From NCBI GenBank assembly GCA_933228895.1, contig OW121855.1, positions 72,440,698 through 72,504,697 on the forward strand: a stretch of DNA of 64,000 nt, read 5' to 3'. Of this stretch, positions 44,795-56,193 are shown in pieces. Each line of letters starts with the position of its first letter. The stretch's first letter is position 1. Under the pieces are notes generated by a model that was not told the origin of the DNA, ran no database searches, and was given only the letters and a program-made list of their open reading frames with translations. The position numbers and the translations under genes were made by a program. This stretch comes from Platycnemis pennipes. Its lineage: Eukaryota > Arthropoda > Insecta > Odonata > Platycnemididae.

Positions 44795-45173
44795 ACAAAT
44801 GGAGATTAAAATCCGCAAAGCCATAACCATAAGGGGGCAAATGAATAAAAAAGGGGGAGAGAGGGGGAAGGAAGGTGTATATACAGAGGTTAGGGAGCTC
44901 ACAATCACACGTACAAAATCAAGCATACGGAGAAACGTAAGTGTTAGTAAATGATACATTCGCACACTCACTCATTTGTATCATTTACTACCTCTTAAGT
45001 TTCTCCGTATGCTTAATTTTGTACGTGTGATTGTGAGCTCCCTTACGTTGTGTATACTCCTTCCTTCCCCCTCTTCCCCCTTTTTTATTCCTTTGCCCCC
45101 TTATGGTTACGGCTTTATGGATTTTAATCTTCATTTGTTATTTATCACAGCCGTAGATACGTTTTTTCCATTG
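44795..45173 (-). mobile_element. Fold-back element with 165-bp arms
   Basis: The left arm (44795-44960) and right arm (about 44976-45138) are inverted copies differing at scattered sites; both contain CTCACAATCACACGTACAAA or its complement. The loop is about 15-20 nt. A 35-nt extension (45139-45173) lies between the right arm and the right target duplication. The layout matches the mini-Penelope elements, but no hammerhead-like core is visible. Strand is inferred only from the side of the extension. Confidence 0.75.
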
Positions 45174-45185
45174 TACCTAGATGTT
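45174..45185. repeat. 12-bp target duplication, right copy
   Basis: TACCTAGATGTT, identical to 44783-44794. Confidence 0.85.
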
Positions 45186-45189
45186 CTTG

Positions 45190-47865
45190 TTGTCCTAATT
45201 AGAAATTTGATGTTGTGAGCGATATTTCAAGGAGAAAAAGTCAAAGAAGATATTTCTAGCATGTTGAAACTTTTCAGTCACTGATACCCTCACAAGATAA
45301 AACCTGATTAAATGGCTCATTAGTTTCTCCAAGGTTATTCGGTTTAGTTTTTTTCAGTTTCGTAGCAGTCAAGAATATTTCTTGGCTAGTCATAGTGGAT
45401 GTAAAGTATTCCACCTTTAAATATATAATACCTTGGTATTTTATTTCCAACTTTATGATACGCAGTGTCAATAATTGCACGGCACGCCAATTAAGATGCA
45501 TGTACAATGAAGAGTATATAAGACTCGGCTATATATGACGCACTGTCATATAAGGCGAAAGGGCATGTATGACGTAGTCTAGTTTTTTCTGCACATTCTG
45601 GGAAAGAGTAAGATATGAGATACCATTGAGGAGATTTGATTGGCCACAATCACTAATAGTTTTAAAAAATATATAAAAATATATTTCAACCTACAGATAT
45701 GATGTAAATTTGATGCGAATGTAAAAGGAAACAACCGAATCTCAGAGTATGGGAACCACATCGTTGAAAACTTTCATATTGCCGGTAGTTTTAAGCTAAA
45801 TATGGCATTGCCTATACATATAAGGCGCAGTGTGACTTTGCTTAGATTTCCTCGGGATGGAAAACCACGTCTCGTAAACTGAAAAATAGTTAATTGTAAT
45901 TACTGCATGGATAGCCTAATATGAAATTTTATACAGTGGGTGAAATTTGGAACGGTAAATATTTTCCGCACCTCACAGATTTTTCCACGCTTTTTGTATA
46001 TCTTCCGTTAGAGCCCATTCTCAAAAGCATCTTTCTGTCATGAACTACAACCAACGGCATGATCATTTTTTTCTTAGGAAACAAGTCGATTAAGTTTGCA
46101 CTAAAGTATTTTCTGATGGAATTTCAGTTAGCGATCCGCACTCGAGTTGATGTGCGCAATCTAGGTTGGTTTTTTTACCGTAATTATGCTTAATTCCAGA
46201 AAAGAAGGAAAAATGTTTTGCTATACCCTAGTCGGCAATCGCCTGCTTGTAACCTAAGGTGCCGACGCGCTCTCAACCAAATCCCCGTCCGACGTAACTG
46301 GTTGTGGTTCTGCAAGAGCTCCCCCCACGTCTCAAATTAAGGATCTGTTGAGGAAACAGCCCACTTATCCCTAAACTTCTTGACTGGATTCAACTTGGGC
46401 CTTCAAGTCATTAGAGTGCATTAATTTTGCACGATCCTTGAACGTCTATTTTTAAGCCAAATATCGATAATTGGACCAATTAATGATTCTCTTGCAAACT
46501 TTTAGTTTGAGGAATTGTGTGGGAGTCCGGAATTAATTCTGCTTGAATGGTTCATTGGTTCGCCACTTTTCCAGGAACTAGAAGTTTGTAAAATCATTTT
46601 TTTCTATTGCTTTCCAAAATCATTCTGAGAAAAAAAGACAGGTAAATTATCCTATTGGCTTACGGACCTTTTAGAATTAATCGGGCCAAAAATTTTACTC
46701 TTTGTTCTCTAACCGAAAAATTCACTTTCTGGCTGCGCAGCCGAATATTCAGTGGTATAAATGTAGTGAAATTTGTTAATGTTGTACTTTATTTGGACTA
46801 GAAGCTTTGGTATCGAGATTTAGTTTAATTTTTAACAGCTTGAGCTGTTAAGAGGACGCAGTACATGATTTTTTTTCCACTCCTGAGGGTGAAGATAGTT
46901 TTCCTGTCGACTGATGGAGTTACCCGAGTCAGCGCCATTCCAACAGGTGTATTTGTGTGGAGGGAGGAGGGTGTCTTCTAAGTTATATATGCCTTGCGTG
47001 GGGGAAGGAGGAATCCCCTCCCAATGCCTCTATTGCCCCATAAGGGGGTCCTGGACCCTTCGGTAATATGATCCTTCTCTGCTAAAGAGGATTTCGTAAC
47101 CTTCTGAGCTCAAGGTTATCATTTCAGCGCACGTAAGCCTGACTCGGCAATGAGTGGCAACAGCTCACACACATCGCCTGTCGCTCTAAGTTGTGTGTCT
47201 CACGAATTCGTCGAAAAACGAAGCGTGATAACATGACATATCCGGTTCTAAAGTCTAATTTTATTAGTTAGAAATTTTAATCACTTTATTTTACCTGTTG
47301 TTCTAGATAATGCATATGGCGAATTTTTTTTTAACCCTTTCACATGGATTTTAGAATTAATGATGCCACTTAGTTCCCAGTTTCTTCACTATTCCCGTGA
47401 AGTATGGGTATGATGACCTATCGATGTCCTCATCAAAATTGACTAAATAAAAAAATACAATGAGGTTTAATTCTATATTAAAGTTTACGTTCTTATTTCG
47501 GCTAAAGCATGAAACCCAATTCTATCGCTATTTCCGCAAGATATTTAAGGCAAAAGTAAGAAAACCATACAACACGAACAAATAAATTTTGTAGATGATC
47601 CGATTGCTGGGGTAATATCGCACAAATTTACGTACCTCAATCCTTAGACATAGCACATAGAATGGTTGAATTAAACGACTCAACTCAATGAATGCTTAGC
47701 CATTACGTCATCTGCATGGCTACGAGAGACAGCGTATACTCGGGAGGTACCTTCCTACTTATAGAAGCTACAATATTAGATTTCGGTTTTTAGACGGTCC
47801 CTCAGGTGAGGTTTTATCTCACCGTTTAACATAACATTTTAATCCTTTGACTTAATCACAGCATG
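45190..47865. other. AT-rich intergenic DNA
   Basis: About 2.7 kb with no recognised element. The longest frame (77 codons, 45274-45507 minus) matches nothing known. Confidence 0.4.
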
Positions 47866-47869
47866 TGCA

Positions 47870-47965
47870 TACATTTACACTTACTACATGCAGGCATGCA
47901 AAAACACTTCTCAACTCCGTGCATGCATTAAGTTTATGCAACTGAGAGGTGTAATTGTAGGCACT
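47870..47965 (+). repeat. Repeat family B, arm fragment without core
   Basis: CATGCAGGCATGCAAAAACA and CTCCGTGCATGCATTAAG match the blocks after the core in the copy at 31.4-31.5 kb. Confidence 0.5.
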
Positions 47966-48247
47966 ACTTTGTGGAAAATTCAAGTTTCTTATTCACGCGA
48001 CACATGAAATGTTATGGAGGATTCCGGCGATATTGCGTGGTATTTGAGCATTTTTGACAAAAACGAAGAAACGAAATTTAGGTTCTGAAGGTGATGCAGC
48101 GTCATTGAAGCCTTGACCGCAGTAAATTTGTTTTTTAAGCTGTGGTAAATTGCAATTTTTTTTCTTCATTCTTTTTCGAATATGAAATTTCAGCTACAAA
48201 TGGCACTAATTTGTTTGTGCATACAATAGTATTGACTTGAGTGCAAT

Positions 48248-48385
48248 ATGTAGAGCACTTCAAGTTCAGTGCTCTGTCCGTCGGCATGGACGTTAACCCT
48301 CTTGGATCGCTTGGAGCCTTTCGTTAAGGGCGGGGTGATGCCGACGCGCCGGGTTTCTCTCAACCATTCCTCCATTCCCTTCAAC
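48248..48385 (+). repeat. SINE family 1, headless forward copy
   Basis: CAGTGCTCTGTCCGTCGGCA, GGAGCCTTTCGTTAAGGGCG and GCCGACGCGCCGGGTTTCTC are family blocks in order; the tRNA head is missing. Confidence 0.7.
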
Positions 48386-48399
48386 CAAATGACTACCTA

Positions 48400-49030
48400 T
48401 GTTCAACACCGCAAATGACCTTGGTAACGGTCGACGCCATTTGTGACAGCATCGGTGCCGAATGATTAAAATACACTCTATTGTGGACTTCCTACCTAAC
48501 GGGACGGCAATTTGCCGCTCTTTTCCCAACGATGGAGTTCTCCGGGGTCTGAATTGTGTGACCATTTGTACAATGAATGAGGTCAGGAAGTCGACAGCCA
48601 TTCTCCGAAACTTCGGCTCGACGTTTTCCAGACGAGGGATGAGCACGGATTCGTCTAACTTCTGGAATCTCTCTCTCTCCTTGCCTCTGAAGATTCGTAC
48701 AGTAATCTGGATGGGACGTCTCGTCCCTGATTGAGGTGCCTGGGCAGATTTCTCGAATCGAGCAAAACCTCGCTTGTACAGACATCAGTTGACCTCCCCA
48801 GGGTCAACCCGCCGATTTCCCCTGATTAAATTTTCGTGAAAGAACTCAGCTTAGAACTAAACGTCCATGAAACGGCTTTGTGTCATTTCATCTGCGCATT
48901 TCACTTTGACATTTGTTTGTTTGCCCTGACCTGGTTGAGGCAATTTTCCCCTTCCTATCACGACACAGCACTTTTCCTCAAGATAGTAAGTTTCCCTAGC
49001 ATGCATGGTTTAGTAATGCTAAAACATGCT
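48400..49030. other. Balanced-composition DNA with overlapping frames
   Basis: 48460-48790 is less AT-rich and open on both strands (90 codons plus, 97 and 117 codons minus). No family resemblance. A decayed element or host exon is possible; evidence is insufficient. Confidence 0.3.
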
Positions 49031-49038
49031 TCATGCAC

Positions 49039-49400
49039 TACATCTACATAATACCCTGCAAGCCACCATAAAGGTTATGGCAGGGGGTGAATTCTCACCA
49101 AATATGCTTTACATATCATGCATAAAAAAGGATTAGTACTAATATTCTAGTCTAAACTTCACCATTTAAAAAAGACAAAAATAGCAAAGTAAGCATGAAA
49201 AAAACATTCTTTTAGTTGGGTTACTTTCAACTACAAGCTAACTTAACAATATTTCACGCGCAATTCGCTTTGCTGTGCTGCTTATAATGTTCTCCCATGG
49301 TAATTGAGAAATATGACATTTACATCTATCGGTACGGCAATCTTATCTATCCAATCTTGTTTATCTGATCAAATATATCATAATACGCAGGAGTTCTTCA
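49039..49400 (+). repeat. Repeat family B, best complete copy
   Basis: Core CTACATCTACATAATACCCT (49040-49059), GCAAGCCACC, then GGCAGGGGGTGAATTCTCAC. The body follows: ACTAATATTCTAGTCTAAAC, TTGCTGTGCTGCTTATAATG, CATCTATCGGTACGGCAATC and ATAATACGCAGG. It serves as the unoccupied reference for the 32.2 kb insertion. Confidence 0.75.
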
Positions 49401-49404
49401 TTTC

Positions 49405-50115
49405 TAATTAACTGAAAAGGTTTAGCCTAAATTTCAACAGCGTTCTGATAGTAATTCCCATCCTAGTTCTTCAATTAAACTTAGTTCATCACACTTGTGC
49501 AATTATCGTAACGGCCTTTGACAAATATTTCTGATGTCTTTGCTCTTGCTCTCATTTCTTTGTCATAACTTTGTGGACTATGAGGACTAAATGATCCATA
49601 TATCAAATGTGAGGCCTTTCTTTTCCTATCTTCCCATTCGCTCTTCTTTTGGCGATTGTTCTTCATCAAGCCATCATATCTCATGATATGGCTGATTAAG
49701 TTGTTCTATCTTCTTTATTGAAGTTTTCAGAAGACTTTTATTGTCTTCCTCCCTTCTTAGAACATCACCATCCTTTATGCTTAACTCATTCTTAGAATCC
49801 CGAGTGTCAACCCGGAAAAGTAGATTCATCGTGTTTTGTGCTCAAGAATCTCTCACTCAAACCACTCGCTGATATTCATTCCTTCGTATCCTCTGTTTTT
49901 TATTGATCAATCAACGAAACATTTTTTCCCTGAAATACTTTCATTAGATAAGCAAAAACATTCATTTTACACTTTAAACCTTCGGGAACGTCCTGAATGG
50001 AGACAAAAGAACAAATAGATATATCATAAGGATTTGCTGGTTGTTTAGTGTATAGTATTTTAAAGGAATAAACATTTAAGACATTTTTTTGAAAACATGT
50101 TTCTTTTATACAGAG
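49405..50115. other. AT-rich intergenic DNA
   Basis: Nothing firmly recognised. The start of the open frame that runs into the Penelope fragment (50097-50126) is flanking DNA rather than element. Confidence 0.4.
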
Positions 50116-50129
50116 CAATAAAATTTAAA

Positions 50130-50669
50130 AAAAAAAGGAAGACAACTTTCTGGAAAAATGGATACAGCGACCGGCACATTTCTTCGGCAATTAAAAGAAC
50201 CTTCAATGCTCGTGGGTCGGAAGAGGCTGAAAAGTCAAAACCTGTAGCCAGGGCCGTTTTGCCGTATTTGTCAACAGTCTCTACCAAGATCTCGAGAATT
50301 CTCAAGAGATATAACATAGATACGGTCCATAAGCCAATAAGTAAACTGAGAGACCAACTAGTTAAGGTGAAGGACCCCGTAGGCCTAATGACCCCTGGTG
50401 TCTACCAGATTTCTTGCGAATGTGGCCAAGTCTACGTAGGGGAGACTGGTAGAACGATTGCCACCAGGCTTAAGGAGCATCGGAGGCATTTTAGGCTTGG
50501 ACAACCTGATAAGTCTGCTGTGGCGGAACATAGTATTACTCGGGACCACAGGATAAAATGGGATAGCGCAAAATTAATCTGCCGTTCGAACAACTTCTGG
50601 GACAGGCTTGCTAAGGAGGCCATTGAGATCCGGCTAAACAAAAATAATTTTAATAGAGACAGGCTATAA
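50130..50669 (+). pseudogene. Penelope-like GIY-YIG endonuclease domain
   Basis: The protein nicks target DNA for reverse transcription of the retroelement. The open frame runs from an upstream ATG (50097), but its first dozen codons are flanking DNA; element-like sequence starts near K-K-R-K-T-T-F-W-K. Numbered from that ATG, residues 41-92 are the linker after the missing RT. G-V-Y (101-103) and Y-V-G (113-115) form the GIY-YIG pair, R119 and H128 fit conserved catalytic positions, and E174 (K-E-A-I-E-I) the metal-binding Glu. C107, C109, H145 and H151 fit the Cys/His site of Penelope endonucleases. The frame stops at 50667-50669; a one-base shift there would continue the family-like tail (Y-K-I-S-N-S-W-N-P) to about 50770. 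The domain is well kept, but the copy cannot be autonomous. Confidence 0.9.
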
Positions 50670-50825
50670 AATTAGCAATTCGTGGAATCCCATTTTATAT
50701 AAAATAAAAAACGATAGAACTCCTCCTTATCCAAATTTCGAAGATCCTTCCGGCCAATCAGGAGTAACCTGATTGTTGCAACCGTTTATAGATACGCCTC
50801 AACGGCTTTAATTTACTCACTCACC

Positions 50826-50864
50826 CTGAAGACGATGGACGAGTCGTCCGTTGAAACGTTGGTG
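50826..50864 (+). ncRNA. Hammerhead-ribozyme-like motif of the Penelope 3' end
   Basis: CTGAAGA, then a C, then helix-II candidates GATGGAC and GTCCGTT around a GAGTC loop, then GAAAC and GTT. Hammerhead ribozymes are known in Penelope-like elements. The extra C next to helix II and the T rather than C/A at the cleavage region leave activity uncertain. Confidence 0.5.
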
Positions 50865-50999
50865 TTATACCAATATTTAACCCGGTGGAAAGCCCGAGAA
50901 GACTTTACGAAAATAAAATTTCTAATTTTTTATTAAGGCAAGACGCAAAGATAGATACGAATTTACAATTCACTAATGGGACTAATAGTTACATATTCA

Positions 51000-51100
51000 G
51001 CAGCATGAAACGTATGGAATAAAAAAAACAGTTGGAAGCTGCAGAAATGAAAGTATCAAGAAAAATCAAGAGGGAAATGTTAAGAGATTTTTTCATTCCT
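51000..51100 (+). pseudogene. Possible LINE fragment
   Basis: R-M-E plus K-Q-L-E-A-A-E-M-K-V-S-R-K-I-K-R-E-M-L-R-D resembles the L..AEM..LR.I.G...RD block that follows the RT of RTE/CR1-like LINEs. Short and frameshifted, so tentative. Confidence 0.4.
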
Positions 51101-51104
51101 TTCT

Positions 51105-51475
51105 TTCTTTTTCTTTTCAAAACGTTAAAAACGTTAACGAATAGAAAAGAGTGAAAAGCTAAGAAAGGAGTGTAAAATAGAAGGATTTGGAGAATGTGTG
51201 ATAAATAGAAGAAGAGAACGGAGAAGTCTTATAGGCAGGAAGAGCAATGATAGAATAGGGAAAGTATGTGAGATGAAAAGAGAAGAGATAGCCCTGTTAA
51301 AAAAATTGGGAGTTATAGAGCATGCTAAAAGTTTAAGACTGAAGCAAAAAGAAGAAACAGTCATTTTGGAGTCATGAAATGGAATTTTCTTGATTTCATT
51401 TCGCACATTGAATATAATTTTAGGACGATCTTGGATTAAACGGATTTTCTATTTATCTGACGACTTTCCCGCTTC
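51105..51475. other. A/G-rich intergenic DNA
   Basis: The plus strand is strongly purine-rich and gives a Lys/Glu-rich frame to a stop at 51375-51377. No family recognised. Confidence 0.35.
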
Positions 51476-51477
51476 AT

Positions 51478-51531
51478 ATCTACATCTACAAAATATCCTA
51501 CTGGGTACCATTAGGGTGTGAGGCAGAAACC
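51478..51531 (+). repeat. Repeat family B core
   Basis: ATCTACATCTACAAAATATC followed by TTAGGGTGTGAGGCAG. Confidence 0.55.
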
Positions 51532-51539
51532 ATACTAAA

Positions 51540-53085
51540 CCATAGAAAGGACAAACTAAAATGAATAAATAAGACAATTGATTAATATCTACGTCCTCAA
51601 ATGTCAGGTACCTGCTGTATTGCTGTATTCAATATTTCAAACGAAAAAAATGCATGAACTTGGATCCTCGGGTACTTTCTGGACCGATGGCAAAGCATCG
51701 TTAATTAGTTGGGCTAACGTGTAGGAAGTTTTCAAGCACGAATCCTCAGGGGATGAGAAACGACAAAATTTAAATTTCGTCGCTTTTTTTTACAAGTAAA
51801 AACAAATCCGAATTCGCCTTAACTGATGACCAGCCGGGGAAGAGCGCTTAATTTATATAAATATTTAGTGAGACAACCTCCATTAACTGGGATCGGGTAA
51901 AAGGAGATACAGGTAGAATCGGATTTTATCCCGACAAGTTTCCTCGAAAATCGTGTTTTTTTATCTACACCAGAGAGGAAACTTTCAGCATTCTATGAGC
52001 CGTGATTATGCTTCAGGTCATGGCATCCATTCTCCTCTCTGAGTTGAGATTATGCGTATTTTTAAGCTACGCGTGCAATTTCAGATATCACTATGAATTC
52101 TGGAAGCGGAGGATAATTCCTGTCCCTTGATTGGACCTGTAGGATTAGGGAATGGATATTAGAGCAGAAAAATTGTGATTCCCTTGAGAATCATTGTTGA
52201 TCACTCCCCCCTGTTTAGTTGGGGTGAACCATGAGATTATCAGTGGAGGGTAGTTTTGAAAAATTTTAGTCCCTTTCATGGATCAATATTACCCACTGTA
52301 GCATAGATATTAGGACTGCCGCAATGCACTGTAGTGGAGAGCATTGAAAATTGTTCGAGGAATAACAAGTTGGTACTCGGAATTCTTTTCCCCAGTTGTA
52401 TTGCGCACACTTTACGCTTTTGCTGCCTGAGTTGGCAGACGTTGTGAAGATATCCTCTGGCCATTAACCCTCTTGCTTCACCATCAAAGTAATTTATCGT
52501 TAGTTAGGAGACATGTCGAGGTAATCATCCCTCTACATTACTCATCGTTTAAAATATCGAGTAAAATACTCATTGTTTTCATTCAAGCAGTATGCAAAGG
52601 TTGGTCAGGCTGTTGTCGGTAAATTCGACGAGAAGTAATTAACCAAGGGTTTTGGGTAATGCTTTGCAGAAGAAAGGGTACTAATCTCATCAAAGGAATC
52701 TCGAATACTGATTCTTCAAGACAAAAGGGAATAGAAAACGTGCACATCAAGACCATGGTTGGGATATGTGGACAAGTTGAGGCAACATGAAAAAATTTAT
52801 CAGTAAGGAGGAGTTAGTCTATAGAAGAATCGAGTCGAGGGCTGCACCAAACTAATCTTTAGATTGAGGATTGTTTAGTTTGAATAATCCGATACGATTA
52901 GCATTTTTATTCGTTCACTTAGTTAAGTAACTGTATGGAGTTCAAAACAGAAGACAACTTAAGAAATATTTGAACTTACATGATTGTTGCGGTAACTCTT
53001 CCGATTAATGCATTTTAAAATTGTAATGTATTGATTATGAGGCCGCCATGTTTCCTTGGTAGCTTTATTTGAGTTAGCAATAAAA
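51540..53085. other. Intergenic DNA, nothing recognised
   Basis: Short frames only. Confidence 0.4.
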
Positions 53086-53087
53086 TA

Positions 53088-53162
53088 GGTGGCGTAGTGG
53101 CTAAAAACTGGATTTTTTTACTTGGGGATAATGCATCTGTGGTTTGGAGTCAATTCCTACCT
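53088..53162 (+). repeat. tRNA-derived SINE head, degraded
   Basis: GGTGGCGTAGTGGCTAAAAA (53089) and TGGTTTGGAGTCAATTCCTA preserve a box-A-like and box-B-like order. Confidence 0.45.
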
Positions 53163-53610
53163 CACGTCGCTGACGTGGCTTGCGAGGCAGCATGAAGAAG
53201 AAGAAATGTATGTGGAAGGAAAACTTTAGGACAACCAGCCATAAGACTTCCCTTTCTTTCTGTGACTGTCCTGAATCCATCCTGGAAGTTGCCAGTCCTT
53301 TCAGGGCACAAATCCTCGCTAATGGACTGCTAAGAGAGGAGGCAACAGGCAGACAACATCACCATTTACCTCCATGCTCCTTTATCGTTGAAGTTTCCTC
53401 ATCCGTATCAGGTAGTAAGAGTGATGCCAAAAAAATACTCGGCCGCCTGAAAGTAAGGTAGTAATACCTCTAGATGGAATCATTTAGACAGATCTTAGGT
53501 TGCGCATTCGTGTATGATGGATGCAGAGAATAATGACTTTAAGTTTACGCTCTGAGAAAGACGATACAGTTTGGATAGATTGATGTGAAGGCACAATAAA
53601 AGTTATTAAG

Positions 53611-53700
53611 TATATCTATATCTACAGATTACACTAAGAGCTTCCTCCAAGGTATGTGGCAGGAGACGAATCGTCAGAAATCGTGCACTACATCAGCAAC
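53611..53700 (+). repeat. Repeat family B copy, degraded
   Basis: TATCTATATCTACAGATTAC, then GGTATGTGGCAGGAGACGAA and GTGCACTACATC. Confidence 0.5.
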
Positions 53701-53943
53701 ATTTACCTACATGCACTAAGAAACCTAATAAAACTTAATAATGAAAGCGTGCCAGTCATACATACACCAGCCAGGTACAGACAATTCGTTAGAATCTATG
53801 ATTCAATGTATTTCTTATAATTTGGTTAAACTTTTGCTGTCATGCGATAATTTCATTCCATTTACGCTTACAACGATCCAGTTACGTAATATGGGTTTGT
53901 AGAACCGTTATCATGTCTTTCAACCTCCGCCACCAATTTTAAA

Positions 53944-54155
53944 ATTTGGTGTAGTGGGTACAGTAATTGTCTCCAATTACAAGGAGCTGGGGTCGATTTC
54001 CAGTTTAACGGCTTAAATGCTGAGTGCTGCATTTCTTGCTTAGCATTGGGACCGTCGAATGGAATGTTAAACTGTTCTCTTCTCGCTATTCTTTAAGAGG
54101 AAGAAAATGCCAACGCTGGATTTCTCTCCACCCTCCCTTCGTCCCTGAAAAATGC
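53944..54155 (+). repeat. SINE family 1, forward copy
   Basis: Head ATTTGGTGTAGTGGGTACAG with box-B-like GGGGTCGATTTCC. Then TCTTTAAGAGGAAGAAAATG, CCAACGCTGGATTTCTCTCC and ACCCTCCCTTCG from the tail. Confidence 0.7.
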
Positions 54156-54159
54156 CTAC

Positions 54160-55460
54160 TGTTTTCAAAATAGCAACCTTTCCTTAACGTAGCAAGTTTT
54201 CCTAATAGTCGGTCGCCTCCCCTAATAACTAAGGATATTTCATTATGGTGAGGTGGTTGATATAGTTCAGGCGGGAACTGTTCCAAAACCTTTATCGGTA
54301 GAAAGCCACGCAGGGCATTAAGAGCGAGGAAAAGTATTTTAGCTGCTTGCAGCTGAAGGCGGTGAAAAATTTATCACCACTTTTACTGCCAGTTTTATCT
54401 CATTGATTCTGTTACACTCATTTAACACATGTAGCAAAAGTTGGCAACTTTCCTGGTGAAAGGATACAAAAAATAAAATCGATTTTATGAGGATATTTAG
54501 CGTCTTTTGTTCTCATGTTTATAATTTGATATACCAGGATTAGTCAGTTAAATTTGAGAGCGATATTTATTTTCAATTTGGCCCGAAATAAAATGTGAGC
54601 GGATAATCTCTTTGTTGCAGCCGTAATAGTGCAAATATAAAACCTGAATTCACGCAAAAGCCCTTTATTCTCTCGGGTACAGCCACCATTAATTACGGCG
54701 GAAATTCACATCGATTTGCGGCTTGGGAGCATCTACACTGTCGTTTTGGACGGTTTCAATGAAACTTTTCACCTTCAATTAGCAGTTGATGTTCACGGCA
54801 TTGTTAACACATCTGAGTGACGAGTCGTGTATCACGAGATTCTCCGGAAACGAGTAATAGCTTAGGGTTTAACAGTCATCAAAGATTTGACGGATTTTCT
54901 GTGAAGAAGTGGGGATGTTTTCGGTGTGTCTGTGTAAATACGTCAAATAGACTGAGTTATTCATTTTACTTGCGTATTAATTGGGCGAAATCCATAAATA
55001 GGAGCTACTTACTGCCGCAGTGCACCAGATTGATATCATGCGAGAGCATCACAGGTTTTCATGCAATATCTTTATTTCAAAACTTGAATTACCAGACGAT
55101 CTAGACAATAGGGTAGTTATTCCTAATCTTTTTGTCTCGATCAGAAGTTAATAAACTCCAGAGTAAGAATTTTAAGTAGTTTGATTTTCAAAATACGTTA
55201 AGTATTTTTCCCCATTAATTAATAAGTGGAAAATGTCAACGGCATGAAAACGCGATGCTATTGCTGGCCTGTCAATTATGCGTGTGAGATCAAAGGTACG
55301 TAGGTACACCCGTTTTTGTCCATGCCGCTTGGGAGTGTTGCCTACGCTTCTGAGCAGACGGCGCACTCCGTCAAACCTTATTAACTAGAATCTGAGGAAA
55401 ATTTATTCGGTTATTTTTTCATGATTTACTTTTATTTATTTATTCAACATTATCTATACC
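54160..55460. other. Intergenic DNA, nothing recognised
   Basis: Frames of 60-95 codons without domains. Confidence 0.4.
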
Positions 55461-55465
55461 TATAC

Positions 55466-55620
55466 ATTAATTTTGCAGCGTGTCAGTCCGTCCGTCATTC
55501 TGTATGCGTTTTGTTTCGATCTCTCTTAATTTTTGAGCTAAAAGAGTGAGGTTTGGTGCGTTGAGTGTGGATTCTCTGTCTGCATGATTTGGTAGTAGTT
55601 TTAGATTTTTAGCAGTTTCA
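55466..55620 (+). repeat. Direct repeat, copy 1
   Basis: ATTAATTTTGCAGCGTGTCA through GTGAGGTTTGGTGCGTTGAG to TTTTAGCAGTTT. Repeated in the same orientation at 56564-56724. Confidence 0.85.
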
Positions 55621-55810
55621 AGTGTAGATAAAAATGGTTTCTTCCCTATCTTTTAACATGGGAAATCAGTTGCTATGCGAATTTGTTTTCGTTGCTAAGT
55701 AAATGTGTTTAAGTTTTTGGTAAAGGGGTGTGGCGATACTCCGCTACAACAGCCGCGTTGGCAAATAATCATATTCATTTACAAGCCATTCATTCATTAT
55801 GTAGTAATTC

Positions 55811-55895
55811 ATTATATTATTATTATTATTATCAATTATTATTATTTATTATCAATTATTATTATTTATTATCAATTATTATTATTTATTATTTT
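55811..55895. repeat. AT-rich tandem repeat, 20-bp unit
   Basis: CAATTATTATTATTTATTAT occurs three times in tandem (55833-55852, 55853-55872, 55873-55892), preceded by an (ATT)n run. Confidence 0.95.
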
Positions 55896-56193
55896 ATTCG
55901 TCTACATACCAACCGGGCAACAATACCCATGTTGGTTACCATGAGGAGTTGTTGATGGAGAAGATAGAAAGACAGAATCTTGTAAGAGGAGCTCAATAAA
56001 AACAGCTATCTACTAGACGAAAATAGCGTTACATTCCGCACCAAGACGCTAAAGGAGAAAAAATTATTTTGAAGCAGTTGAAAAAAGTAGAATTAGTTTC
56101 ATCAATCAATTTTGTAAGTATGAAAATAATAATTGACGTTTTCGTTGTGCATATAGTGAAATAAAACAATTTTTGCCTACCGGTATTGTGTAT

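Larger units (their letters stand above)
50127..50911 (+). mobile_element. Penelope-like retroelement, 5'-truncated
   Basis: The 3' part of a Penelope-like element: end of the RT-endonuclease linker, GIY-YIG endonuclease, a short 3' region and a hammerhead-like motif (CTGAAGACGATGGACGAGTC...GTTGAAACGTTGG, 50826-50864), then CCCGAGAAGACTTTACG. AATAAAATTT flanks it on both sides (50117-50126 and 50912-50921). That is a plausible 10-bp target duplication, though AT-rich and so weaker. The reverse transcriptase is missing. Confidence 0.85.

Noticed and set aside
49900..50118. Minus-strand 72-codon frame with a faint hAT-like stretch
   Set aside because: Similarity covers about 25 residues, lacks diagnostic motifs, and overlaps the start of the Penelope frame on the other strand.
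50097..50126. ATG at 50097 as the true start of the Penelope protein
   Set aside because: The codons before about 50130 do not resemble the family and lie outside the likely target duplication; the element is 5'-truncated.
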